Shown here: positions 1 through 7,280 of the stretch, in pieces
Layout of the letters: every line of letters starts with the position of its first letter
Numbering within the stretch: position 1 is the first letter of the stretch
DNA from: Salinarimonas soli
GTDB taxonomy: Bacteria > Pseudomonadota > Alphaproteobacteria > Rhizobiales > Beijerinckiaceae
Assembly (NCBI RefSeq): GCF_008386575.1
Contig: NZ_VUOA01000016.1
Coordinates: 23,465 to 79,471 of the forward strand
Reading direction: 5' to 3'
DNA length: 56,007 bases
Notes under the pieces: model-generated
What the model saw: the letters and a program-made list of their open reading frames with translations, nothing else
What the model was told of the DNA's origin: nothing
The model's database searches: none
Translations under genes and position numbers: made by a program

Positions 1-33
1 ACAAGCGGAGGTGCAGGAGCGAACCTTCCGGCG

Positions 34-95
34 TGCACCCTCACTCCCTGGCACTTCCTGCATTTCTGTCCCATCCGGGAGAGGGGAGTCAGCGG
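34..95. repeat. Partial copy of the CCTCTCCC palindromic repeat family
   Basis: The stretch has the GTGCACCCTCAC lead-in and the ATCCGGGAGAGGGG arm also seen near 4781-4820, with a diverged middle. It lies downstream of the purU stop codon, so it probably sits in the 3' untranslated region. It is a degenerate member of a family found at many places in this window. Confidence 0.6.
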
Positions 96-931
96 AAGAC
101 CACCGTCCGGTTGCCGTTCGGCAGCACCCGGCGCTCGATGTGGAAGCGGACCGCCCGCGCCAGCACCGAGCATTCCACGTCGCGGCCCGCCGCCATGAGG
201 TCGTCGGGGGTCATGGTGTGGTCGACCCGGACCACGTCCTGCTCGATGATCGGCCCCTCGTCGAGGTCGGGCGTCACGTAATGCGCCGTGGCGCCGATGA
301 GCTTCACGCCGCGGGCATGGGCCTGGGTGTAGGGCGCGGCGCCCTTGAAGCTCGGCAGGAACGAGTGGTGGATGTTGATGGCCCGTCCCGACAGGGCGAC
401 GCACAGGTCGCGGGACAGGATCTGCATGTAGCGGGCGAGCACCACGCAGTCGATGCGCTCCTCCTCGACAAGCTCCAGGATCTTGCGCTCCTGCACCGCC
501 TTCGTCTCGGCCGTGACGGGCAGGTGGTGGAAGGGCACGTCGTAGGACGCGGCGAGCCGGTAGAAGTCGCGGTGGTTCGACACCACGGCGGCGATGTCGG
601 CCTTCACGAGCCCCGACCCGTAGCGGTAGAGCAGGTCGTTGAGGCAGTGCCCGAACTTCGACACGAGGATGAGCAGCCGCGGACGCCGGCCAGCATCCGC
701 GAGCAGCCACTCCATCCTGAACCCCTCGGCAACGGGCGCGAAGGCCCGGTTGAGTTCGTCCTCCCCTGCCTCGATCTCGAAGCGCACCCGCATGAAGAAC
801 CGGCCCGAGGCCCGGTCGTCGAACTGCGCGCTTTCCAGGATGTCGCCCTGGCGCTCGGCGAGGAATCCCGCGACTGCGGCCACGATGCCGATGCGGTTGG
901 GGCAGGAGAGGGTGAGGATGTAGGAGGGCAT
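89..931 (-). CDS. purU: Formyltetrahydrofolate deformylase
   Basis: A 280-residue PurU, the cytosolic enzyme that hydrolyses 10-formyl-tetrahydrofolate to formate and tetrahydrofolate and so feeds purine and one-carbon balance. Residues 1-80 form an ACT-type regulatory domain (start MPSYILTLSCPNRIG), and residues about 90-280 form the formyltransferase fold. The catalytic block INIHHSFLPSFKGA is present, as is the downstream Asp in DEGPIIEQDV. Length matches the family. The gene stands alone, pointing away from the cbb3 operon. The folate-binding ACT plus hydrolase layout separates it from PurN, so the call is firm. Confidence 0.95.
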   Translation of the reverse strand: MPSYILTLSCPNRIGIVAAVAGFLAERQGDILESAQFDDRASGRFFMRVRFEIEAGEDELNRAFAPVAEGFRMEWLLADAGRRPRLLILVSKFGHCLNDLLYRYGSGLVKADIAAVVSNHRDFYRLAASYDVPFHHLPVTAETKAVQERKILELVEEERIDCVVLARYMQILSRDLCVALSGRAINIHHSFLPSFKGAAPYTQAHARGVKLIGATAHYVTPDLDEGPIIEQDVVRVDHTMTPDDLMAAGRDVECSVLARAVRFHIERRVLPNGNRTVVFR

Positions 932-972
932 GCGGGCTTCTGACCGGTGGGGCAGGGGGAGTCAACGGGGGG

Positions 973-999
973 CTCCCCTCTCCCCATGGGAGAGGGGGG
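973..999. repeat. CCCCTCTCCC-CATG-GGAGAGGGG palindrome
   Basis: A near-perfect inverted repeat between purU and ccoN. It is a clean copy of the dispersed hairpin family. It lies just upstream of the FNR/FixK box, in the gap between two divergent genes, where a terminator is not expected. Confidence 0.75.
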
Positions 1000-1026
1000 C
1001 GTTCCCCTCCGTAGCGTTCCCGATGC

Positions 1027-1040
1027 TTGATCCACATCAA
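1027..1040 (+). promoter_or_regulatory. FNR/FixK-type box upstream of ccoN
   Basis: The sequence TTGATCCACATCAA is a perfect match to the TTGAT-N4-ATCAA dyad recognised by Crp-Fnr family regulators (FNR, FixK, AnrR types). It is centred about 88 bases before the ccoN ATG, which leaves room for a class II promoter with a start near 1075. This matches the known oxygen-limited control of cbb3 oxidase genes in alphaproteobacteria. Which regulator acts here is not encoded in the window. Confidence 0.9.
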
Positions 1041-1121
1041 GGAGGCGGCTCGCGGGAGGTCCGATGAAAGGGGCAACGTCCGGGGAACCCTGGGCGAACG
1101 GCTCCAAATCGGGGAACCCAC

Positions 1122-2792
1122 ATGGCCTCGGCAGGCACATTTCCGACCGCTCCGGGCAAGCGGATGACGACGGGTGAGGGCGGGACGGCCGTCGCGCTCG
1201 GGCTGCTCGCGCTGCTCTCCATCATCATCGCGTCGGGGGCCCACACGGCCGCCTACGCCTTCCATGCCTATCTCTTCGCCGCAGCGAGCGTCGCCGGCGT
1301 GTTCGCGGTGATCAACCGCTATTACGAGCGCCCGGCCGAGCTTCCGCCGCAGGAGATCGCGGGCAAGCCGAACTACAATTTCGGCCCCGTGAAGTTCGCG
1401 GTCACGGCGTCCATGCTCTGGGGTATCGCGGGCTTCCTGATCGGCTGCATCATCGCGTTCCAGCTCGCCTATCCGGTGGTGAACCTCGACATCGCGCAGA
1501 TCGCGTTCGGGCGCCTGCGGCCGCTGCACACGTCCGCCGTGATCTTCGCCTTCGGCGGCAACGTGCTCATCGCCTCGTCCTTCTACGTGGTGCAGCGCAC
1601 CTGCCGGGCGCGGCTGGCGGGCGACGTCGCCCCCTGGTTCGTGGTGCTGGGCTACAACTTCTTCATCGTCGTCGCCGGCACCGGCTACCTGCTCGGCATT
1701 ACGCAGGGCAAGGAATACGCCGAGCCCGAGTGGTACGCCGACCTGTTCCTGACGGTGGTGTGGGTCGCCTACCTCCTCGTCTTCCTGGGCACGATCTGGA
1801 AGCGCAAGGAGCCGCACATCTTCGTGGCGAACTGGTTCTACCTCGCCTTCATCGTCACGATCGCGATGCTCCACATCGTCAACAACGCCGCGATCCCCGT
1901 CTCGATCTTCAGCCCGAAGTCCTACATCGTGTGGGCGGGCGTGCAGGACGCCATGGTGCAGTGGTGGTACGGCCACAACGCGGTGGGCTTCTTCCTCACC
2001 GCCGGCTTCCTCGCCATCATGTACTACTTCATCCCCAAGCGCGCCGAGCGGCCGGTCTATTCCTACCGCCTCTCCATCATCCACTTCTGGGCGCTGATCT
2101 TCCTCTACATCTGGGCGGGCCCCCACCACCTGCACTACACGGCGCTGCCCGACTGGGCCCAGACGCTGGGCATGGTGTTCTCGATCATGCTGTGGATGCC
2201 CTCCTGGGGCGGCATGATCAACGGCCTCCTGACGCTCCAGGGCGCATGGGACAAGCTGCGCACCGACCCGGTCCTGCGCCTCATGGTCGTGTCGCTCGCC
2301 TTCTACGGCATGTCGACCTTCGAGGGCCCGATGATGTCGATCAAGGCGGTGAACGGCCTGTCCCACTACACCGACTGGACCATCGGCCACGTGCATTCCG
2401 GCGCGCTCGGCTGGGTGGCCTACGTGTCCTTCGGCGCCATCTACTGCCTCGTGCCCTGGCTGTGGAACCGCGAGCGGCTCTACTCCCTGCGCCTGGTCTC
2501 CTGGCACTTCTGGGTCTCGACGCTCGGCATCGTCCTCTACATCTCGGCGATGTGGGTGGCAGGCATCATGCAGGGCCTGATGTGGCGCGCCTACAATGCG
2601 CTGGGCTTCCTCGAGTACTCGTTCATCGAGTCGATCGACGCCACCCACCCGCTCTACGTGATCCGGGCGCTGGGCGGCGTGCTGTTCCTCCTGGGCAGCC
2701 TGATCATGGCCTTCAACCTCTACATGACCGTGCGGTCGCCCTCGACCGCCGCCGAACCCCGCGCCGCCGGCGCTCTCGTCCCGGCCGAGTGA
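1122..2792 (+). CDS. ccoN: cbb3-type cytochrome c oxidase subunit I
   Basis: The 556-residue catalytic subunit of the high-affinity cbb3 terminal oxidase, an inner-membrane protein with about 12 or more helices that carries haem b, haem b3 and CuB. Family hallmarks are [14 protein letters not shown] (haem b ligand region), [20 protein letters not shown] and the [12 protein letters not shown] copper/haem motif. The ATG at 1122 follows GGGGAA; an in-frame ATG at 1164 is a possible shorter start. It opens the ccoNOQP operon, with ccoO only 11 bases downstream and an FNR/FixK box upstream. No fixGHIS assembly genes follow in this window. Confidence 0.97.
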   Translation: MASAGTFPTAPGKRMTTGEGGTAVALGLLALLSIIIASGAHTAAYAFHAYLFAAASVAGVFAVINRYYERPAELPPQEIAGKPNYNFGPVKFAVTASMLWGIAGFLIGCIIAFQLAYPVVNLDIAQIAFGRLRPLHTSAVIFAFGGNVLIASSFYVVQRTCRARLAGDVAPWFVVLGYNFFIVVAGTGYLLGITQGKEYAEPEWYADLFLTVVWVAYLLVFLGTIWKRKEPHIFVANWFYLAFIVTIAMLHIVNNAAIPVSIFSPKSYIVWAGVQDAMVQWWYGHNAVGFFLTAGFLAIMYYFIPKRAERPVYSYRLSIIHFWALIFLYIWAGPHHLHYTALPDWAQTLGMVFSIMLWMPSWGGMINGLLTLQGAWDKLRTDPVLRLMVVSLAFYGMSTFEGPMMSIKAVNGLSHYTDWTIGHVHSGALGWVAYVSFGAIYCLVPWLWNRERLYSLRLVSWHFWVSTLGIVLYISAMWVAGIMQGLMWRAYNALGFLEYSFIESIDATHPLYVIRALGGVLFLLGSLIMAFNLYMTVRSPSTAAEPRAAGALVPAE

Positions 2793-2803
2793 GGAGGGAA
2801 CCC

Positions 2804-3541
2804 ATGTCCGTCTGGAACAAGCACGCGATCTTCGAGAAGAACTCGATCATCCTCATCGCCGGCATCCTCGTGGTCGTCGCCATCGGCGGCCTCGTGGAGA
2901 TCGCCCCCCTCTTCTACCTCAAGAACACGATCGAGACGGTGGAGGGGATGCGTCCCTACACGCCCCTCGAGCTCGCCGGCCGCAACATCTATGTCCGCGA
3001 GGGCTGCTACAACTGCCACAGCCAGATGATCCGCCCCATGCGGGACGAGGTCGAGCGCTACGGCCATTACTCGCTCGCCGCCGAGTCCATGTACGACAAG
3101 CCTTTCCAATGGGGCTCCAAGCGCATCGGCCCGGACCTCGCCCGCGTCGGCAGCAAGTACTCGGACGACTGGCACGTGGAGCACCTGAAGGACCCGCGCG
3201 CCGTGGTGCCGACCTCGATCATGCCGGCCTACGCCTTCCTGTTCGCCACGCCGCTCGACTACCGGCACATCGAGAGCGACATGAAGGTGCAGTCGGTGTC
3301 GGGCGTGCCCTACACGCCGGAGATGATCGCGCACGCCAAGGCCGACGTGCAGATCCAGGCCGCGGCCGACGATCCGGACGCCCCGAAGCTCCAGGCCCGC
3401 TACCCGAAGGCCGTCGCCCGCAACTACACGGGCAACCGCACGGGCGAGGTTTCCGAGGGCGACGCGCTCGTCGCCTACCTGCAGATGCTGGGCACGCTCG
3501 TCGACTTCAAGAAGTACGACGGCAAGGCCAACGTTCGCTGA
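2804..3541 (+). CDS. ccoO: cbb3-type cytochrome c oxidase subunit II (mono-haem)
   Basis: A 245-residue membrane-anchored cytochrome c that passes electrons to CcoN. It has one N-terminal membrane helix at about residues 13-33, then the periplasmic domain with the haem c site GCYNCHSQM near residue 70. A conserved Met-containing segment ([10 protein letters not shown]) supplies the likely axial ligand. The start [14 protein letters not shown] follows GAGGAGGGAACCC, a strong ribosome site, and is typical of the family. A much longer reading frame runs upstream inside ccoN, but it is a GC-rich shadow. Confidence 0.96.
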   Translation: MSVWNKHAIFEKNSIILIAGILVVVAIGGLVEIAPLFYLKNTIETVEGMRPYTPLELAGRNIYVREGCYNCHSQMIRPMRDEVERYGHYSLAAESMYDKPFQWGSKRIGPDLARVGSKYSDDWHVEHLKDPRAVVPTSIMPAYAFLFATPLDYRHIESDMKVQSVSGVPYTPEMIAHAKADVQIQAAADDPDAPKLQARYPKAVARNYTGNRTGEVSEGDALVAYLQMLGTLVDFKKYDGKANVR

Positions 3542-3553
3542 GGGGAGAGCATC

Positions 3554-3706
3554 ATGAGCACCTACACGTTCCTGGCGGGGATCGCGCAGACCTGGGGGAT
3601 GATCGCCTTCATCTCCGGCTTCGCCCTCGCCGTCCTCTACGCCCTCCTGCCGTCGAACCGGGTCACGTTCGACGAGGCGGCCCGCCGCCCGCTCCTCGAG
3701 GACTAA
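3554..3706 (+). CDS. ccoQ: cbb3-type cytochrome c oxidase subunit CcoQ
   Basis: A 50-residue single-helix protein, MSTYTFLAGIAQTWG..., that sits exactly between ccoO and ccoP. Residues about 12-33 form the membrane helix, and the tail FDEAARRPLLED is the short cytoplasmic part typical of CcoQ. The family stabilises the cbb3 complex. It starts 12 bases after ccoO behind GGGGAGAGC, and ccoP starts 4 bases after its stop. Position, length and tail make the call firm although the gene is very short. Confidence 0.92.
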   Translation: MSTYTFLAGIAQTWGMIAFISGFALAVLYALLPSNRVTFDEAARRPLLED

Positions 3707-3710
3707 GGCC

Positions 3711-4592
3711 ATGGCACATCCGAACGCTAACCCCGTCGACGCCGCGACCGGCGTCCCCACCACCGCCCACGAGTGGGACGGAATTCGCGAGCTGAACAAC
3801 CCGCTGCCGCGCTGGTGGCTCAACGTGTTCTACGTGACGATCGTCTGGGCGCTGCTCTACGCGATCGCCTATCCGGCGATCCCCCTGATCCACTCCGCGA
3901 CGGGCGGCCTGTTCGGCTGGAACACCCGCTCGGCGGTGGAGCGGGACCTCGCGGCTTTGAGCCAGCAGCGCGGCGCGCGGCTCGACGTCCTCAAGAGCGC
4001 GTCCCTGGAGGAGATCGCCGGCAACCCCACGATGCTCACCTTCGCCCGCGCCGCCGGCAAGGCGGCCTTCGCCGACAATTGCGCCGCCTGCCACGGCGTG
4101 GGAGCGGGCGGCGCCAAGGGCTACCCGAACCTCAACGACGACGACTGGCTGTGGGGCGGGACGCTGGCCGAGGTGCAGCAGACGATCCAGTACGGCATCC
4201 GGTCGGGTCACGACCAGGCCCGCGCCGGCGCCATGCCCGCCTTCGTCCGCGACGGCATCCTCAAGCGCGACGAGGCCGTGGTGCTGGCCGACTACGTGCG
4301 CTCGATCGCGGGGCTGCCCGTCGAGCCCAAGGCCGACCTGAAGCGTGGCGAGACCCTGTTCGCCGCCAACTGCGCCGCCTGTCACGGCGACAAGGGCGCC
4401 GGCAACAAGGAGATGGGCGCCCCCAACCTCACCGACGGCATCTGGCTCTACGGCTCGGAGAAGGCCGCGGTCGTCGAGACCCTCACCAACGGCCGCGGCG
4501 GCGTCATGCCCGCCTGGACCGGCCGCCTCGACGAGGCGACCATCAAGGCGCTGACGGTCTACGTGCACACGCTGGGGGGCGGGACGAAGTAG
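3711..4592 (+). CDS. ccoP: cbb3-type cytochrome c oxidase subunit III (di-haem)
   Basis: A 293-residue di-haem cytochrome c subunit of the cbb3 oxidase. The N-terminus carries the family motif HEWDGIRELNNPLPRWW, followed by one membrane helix at about residues 40-62. Two periplasmic cytochrome domains each hold a CAACH haem site, near residues 124 and 223, and matching Met segments (GAMPAF and GVMPAW). It is the last gene of ccoNOQP. The fixGHIS (ccoGHIS) genes that often follow are absent, so oxidase maturation must be encoded elsewhere. Confidence 0.97.
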   Translation: MAHPNANPVDAATGVPTTAHEWDGIRELNNPLPRWWLNVFYVTIVWALLYAIAYPAIPLIHSATGGLFGWNTRSAVERDLAALSQQRGARLDVLKSASLEEIAGNPTMLTFARAAGKAAFADNCAACHGVGAGGAKGYPNLNDDDWLWGGTLAEVQQTIQYGIRSGHDQARAGAMPAFVRDGILKRDEAVVLADYVRSIAGLPVEPKADLKRGETLFAANCAACHGDKGAGNKEMGAPNLTDGIWLYGSEKAAVVETLTNGRGGVMPAWTGRLDEATIKALTVYVHTLGGGTK

Positions 4593-4596
4593 GGGC

Positions 4597-4822
4597 TCTC
4601 CCCTCTCCCGGATGGGAGAGGGGCCGGGGGTGAGGGAGTACGCTGGGCGTTACATGTGACGTCTCCGCCTCACCACCGTCATCCCCGGGCCTGACCCGGG
4701 GACCCAGCCCCACGCCTCGACTGGATGGCCGGGTCAAGCCAGGCCATGACAACCGGAGAGGTGAGGTAAACCTCTCGGCGTGCACCCTCACCCCAACCCC
4801 TCTCCCATCCGGGAGAGGCGAG
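4597..4822. repeat. Composite repeat island: inverted CCTCTCCC pair around a CCCGGG-type repeat
   Basis: Two copies of the CCCTCTCCC/GGGAGAGGG hairpin family, at 4601-4640 and 4781-4820, lie in opposite orientation. They flank a different repeat at about 4676-4750 that has GTCATCCCCGGGCC...GACCCGGGGACCCAG and CCGGGTCAAGCCAGGCCATGAC. The nested, inverted layout fills almost the whole gap between ccoP and the DUF4142 gene. No coding sequence is seen in it. Confidence 0.75.
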
Positions 4823-4831
4823 CCACACATG

Positions 4832-4859
4832 AAAACGGCGGGCCTTGCGGCCCGCCGTT
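4832..4859 (-). terminator. Rho-independent terminator of the DUF4142 gene
   Basis: A perfect 11-bp stem, AACGGCGGGCC / GGCCCGCCGTT, with a TTGC loop. On the minus strand it is followed by TTTTC and lies 25 bases after the DUF4142 stop codon. Confidence 0.85.
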
Positions 4860-4884
4860 CCCGTTTCAGAGGTGCCCTTGAGCC

Positions 4885-5586
4885 TTAGCGCGCGCGGTTG
4901 CGAACGCCCGGCAGGCGGGACGACATGGCGATGTGCTGCTCGACGACGGGGGCCGTCTGGGCCGCGAAGGCGCGCAGGTTCGGGTCCGTGCCATTCTGGG
5001 CGAAGGCCATGTGCATGGCGAGCGCCTCCTGGTGCGAGGCATACTGCATCTGGCCGTAGGCCGCGTCGAACGACGCGCCCTGGAGGCCCTGGAGCTGGGC
5101 CAGCATGGCGGCGTGGCGGGCGTCGAGCTGGGCCACGACGATGGGAGCCTGGCGTCCGCCGGCGACCGAGCCGGTCTGGTCGGCGGTCATGCCGCCCGTG
5201 GCGGCGCCCGAGGCCGCGCCCACGCCGGCACCCACCACGGCGCCGACCGGGCCGGCCACCAGCGCGCCCACGCCCGCGCCCACCAAGGCGCTGGAGCCCG
5301 TGCCGACGCCGGCGCTCGCCTGGGCGGCCGGCAGCAGCATCTGGGTGGTCATCGCGTGGTGCTGGATCATCGTCTGCGCGTGACGGCGCACCCGGGGATT
5401 GCGCGAACGCTCGAGGGCGAGCGCGCTCGTCTGAATCTCGAACGAGTCGGAGATCAGGGACATCTGGCGGTAGCCTTCCGCGGTCATCGGCATAGCCATC
5501 GGCGCGGGTGCCACCGCCATGCCCTGGGCGAGGACGGGGGAGGCGAGCGCTGCCATGAGGGCGGCGAGAGCGATCTGCTTTTTCAT
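4885..5586 (-). CDS. DUF4142 secreted protein with inserted glycine zipper
   Basis: A 233-residue exported protein. Residues 1-21 are a signal peptide (MKKQIALAALMAALASPVLAQG). The DUF4142 four-helix, ferritin-like pattern is seen in YRQMSLISDSFEIQTSALALERSRNP and VRRHAQTMIQHHAMTTQML, and again in the C-terminal half (LDARHAAMLAQLQGLQG, QMQYASHQEALAMH). Between helices two and three, at about residues 92-130, lies a run of GxxxG units (ALVGAGVGALVAGPVG...) that would span a membrane or drive oligomers. The function of DUF4142 is unknown. A long upstream reading-frame extension is ignored because of the signal peptide. Confidence 0.8.
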   Translation of the reverse strand: MKKQIALAALMAALASPVLAQGMAVAPAPMAMPMTAEGYRQMSLISDSFEIQTSALALERSRNPRVRRHAQTMIQHHAMTTQMLLPAAQASAGVGTGSSALVGAGVGALVAGPVGAVVGAGVGAASGAATGGMTADQTGSVAGGRQAPIVVAQLDARHAAMLAQLQGLQGASFDAAYGQMQYASHQEALAMHMAFAQNGTDPNLRAFAAQTAPVVEQHIAMSSRLPGVRNRAR

Positions 5587-5777
5587 AACGGCTCCTGTTG
5601 CGCGGCGGTCCTTGGGACCTGTTGTCGATCGGCCGACGCGGCGTCCGCCGGGCGGGCGCCTCGCAAGCCGATGTCGTGCAACCAACGGGCTTTCACCTGC
5701 ACAGTTCCCTCGCAACCCGCGCCAAACCCTCGCGCGCAATGAAGCCTGGCAGTATTGGTTGAGCAAATCTTGCATCG

Positions 5778-6413
5778 TCACCGCGCGAAGACCTCGGTGC
5801 GGCGCCGACCGAAGGAATGTTCCGTTACGGCACGTGCGATGGCCGCCGCGATCTTGTCGCCGCCCTTCGTCGAGGGCTCGATCGGGTTGGCGAAGTCCTC
5901 GTCGGCGTCGCATACGAGCCGCAGGTCGAGAACCGGCACGCCCCGGGCGGTGGCGGCGCGCAGGATGGCGTCGTTGCACAGCGCGAGGCCCAGGATCGCG
6001 AGGCGGCGCTGGAGCGGATCGGGGAAGCGCGGGTCGTAGATCGTGCACACGATCGTGGGCAGGCCGCGGGCCGTCACGGCGTCGAGCATGGAGTCGTAAT
6101 CGCCCGCGAAGCCGCGCACGATCCCGCCGACCCGCGCCAACGCCTCGCCGACCGTGCCCGCGCGCTCCTGAAAGGCGCCCGTGTGGCGCAGGGCGTCGTT
6201 GCCGCCGACGCTCACCACGAGATGCGTCGCCTCCGCGGGGATGCGCTCCAGCTGGCGCGCGACGCCCCGGGTGACGTCGCCGTCGATCGCCCGGAGGCTC
6301 GCCTCGCTGCCGGGCCCGAGCCGGGCGCGCAACTGGCGCACCACGTCGGGGCCGCCGGCCACATAGGCGGCGTTGTCGAAGATGGAATCGCCGAGGAGAA
6401 CGATGTGGGTCAC
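5778..6413 (-). CDS. SGNH/GDSL-type esterase or lipase
   Basis: A 211-residue hydrolase of the SGNH superfamily. Block I is GDSIFDN near residue 8 with the nucleophile Ser; block III is SVGGNDAL near residue 69; and the C-terminal DANPIEPSTKGG region stands where block V (DxxH) should be, but I see FANPIEPS without a clear His. The start codon is GTG at 6413. No signal peptide is evident, so it is probably cytosolic. The substrate cannot be told from sequence. It lies between the DUF4142 gene and the glsB pair with no tight overlap. Confidence 0.8.
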   Translation of the reverse strand: MTHIVLLGDSIFDNAAYVAGGPDVVRQLRARLGPGSEASLRAIDGDVTRGVARQLERIPAEATHLVVSVGGNDALRHTGAFQERAGTVGEALARVGGIVRGFAGDYDSMLDAVTARGLPTIVCTIYDPRFPDPLQRRLAILGLALCNDAILRAATARGVPVLDLRLVCDADEDFANPIEPSTKGGDKIAAAIARAVTEHSFGRRRTEVFAR

Positions 6414-6440
6414 GGGCCGACCGGTGCGCGAGGGGGCATG

Positions 6441-6471
6441 AAAAAGGCCGCCTCCCGAGGGGAAGGCGGCC
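6441..6471 (-). terminator. Terminator of the GlsB-type gene pair
   Basis: Stem GGCCGCCT / AGGCGGCC with a 10-base loop, followed on the minus strand by TTTTT. It lies 26 bases after the stop codon of the GlsB-type gene. Confidence 0.8.
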
Positions 6472-6496
6472 GATCGGACAGGCGCGGTGCGCCGGC

Positions 6497-6766
6497 TCAG
6501 TAGGTGGTGTGCGTGCTGCGGCGGCCGGCGATCATGCCGTAGATGAACAGCACGACGATGGCGCCGACGATCGAGCCGATGAGGCCCGCGCCCTCGCCCG
6601 CCCGATACCAGCCGATGGCCTGGCCCAGATAGGTGGCGACGACGGCGCCGACGATGCCGAGCAGCGTCGTCAGGATGAAGCCCGACGGCTCGTTGCGGCC
6701 GGGCATGATCAGCTTGGCGATAATGCCGGCGATGAAGCCTATGATGATGGTCCAGATGATGCTCAT
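6497..6766 (-). CDS. GlsB/YeaQ/YmgE-family stress membrane protein
   Basis: An 89-residue membrane protein of the transglycosylase-associated (GlsB/YeaQ/YmgE) family. Three helices lie at about residues 3-22, 28-48 and 57-78. The family pattern IIGFIAGIIAKLIMPG, FILTTLLGIVGAVV and LIGSIVGAIVVLFIYG is clear. Members are tied to general and envelope stress, but the molecular role is unknown. Its ATG overlaps the stop codon of the upstream gene by 4 bases, so the two are probably translated together. Confidence 0.9.
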   Translation of the reverse strand: MSIIWTIIIGFIAGIIAKLIMPGRNEPSGFILTTLLGIVGAVVATYLGQAIGWYRAGEGAGLIGSIVGAIVVLFIYGMIAGRRSTHTTY

Positions 6767-7122
6767 GACGTGTGGGCTCCGTGAGAGGCAGTGTTGGTGC
6801 GGGTCGAGGGGATCGGCTGGCGGCCCCGATCCTCGTGGGTCATGCGGGACCCGCCCTGCCGGCCGATCATCGAGCCGTCCGCCCCGCCGTCGACGAGCGC
6901 CGCCTTCACGGGGCAGTGGCCCTGATAGCCGCTGAGCACGAGATAGGCGCCGCCCGCCAGGGCGAGCAGGTTGAGGAGCGGGTTGGGGCGCGGCTGCGCG
7001 GCGGCGGCCGCGAGGCCGAGACCCCCTGCGATGTAGAGACCGCGCTGGGTCATCGAGAGATTGCGCTCCCCCCCGAAAATGGGGTCGAGCAAGTCGCTGG
7101 CTGAGGTCACGTCGATCTCCAT
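6763..7122 (-). CDS. Small membrane protein, DUF2892-like
   Basis: A 119-residue protein with one hydrophobic hairpin at about residues 30-65 (GLYIAGGLGLAAAA, LLNLLALAGGAYLVLSGYQG) ending in GHCPVKAALV. This resembles DUF2892 inner-membrane proteins, which end their helical pair with a CPxY motif; the Tyr is not conserved here. The N-terminus LLDPIFGGERNLSMTQR resembles the family's lead-in. The hydrophilic tail of about 40 residues, rich in Arg, Thr and Ser, looks disordered. It is translationally coupled to the GlsB-type gene. Function is unknown. Confidence 0.65.
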   Translation of the reverse strand: MEIDVTSASDLLDPIFGGERNLSMTQRGLYIAGGLGLAAAAAQPRPNPLLNLLALAGGAYLVLSGYQGHCPVKAALVDGGADGSMIGRQGGSRMTHEDRGRQPIPSTRTNTASHGAHTS

Positions 7123-7280
7123 CGTTCCTAGGCCGAACGCGGCAATCGCGCGCAGGTTCCGAACCTTGGCCTAGGCGCGAGGGCCATTCCGGGCGGGTTT
7201 CGGGGCCGACCCGGCGGCAACCAAAGCGAGTCCCGGCGCTTGTCCCCGCGCCTGCCCCTCAGACCAGCCCTGGAGCCCTC

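Noticed and set aside
11-943. Long plus-strand open frame of 310 residues opposite purU
   Set aside because: It lies antisense to a clear PurU, lacks a domain and has the Arg/His/Val-rich make-up of a GC-rich shadow.
34-999. Promoter or operator role for the CCTCTCCC palindromes
   Set aside because: They occur beside genes of unrelated function and on either side of genes, so they are better seen as dispersed repeats.
1730-2803. Upstream extension of the ccoO frame inside ccoN
   Set aside because: The added part is low-complexity Arg/Pro-rich and out of frame with ccoN; CcoO has its own ribosome site and typical start at 2804.
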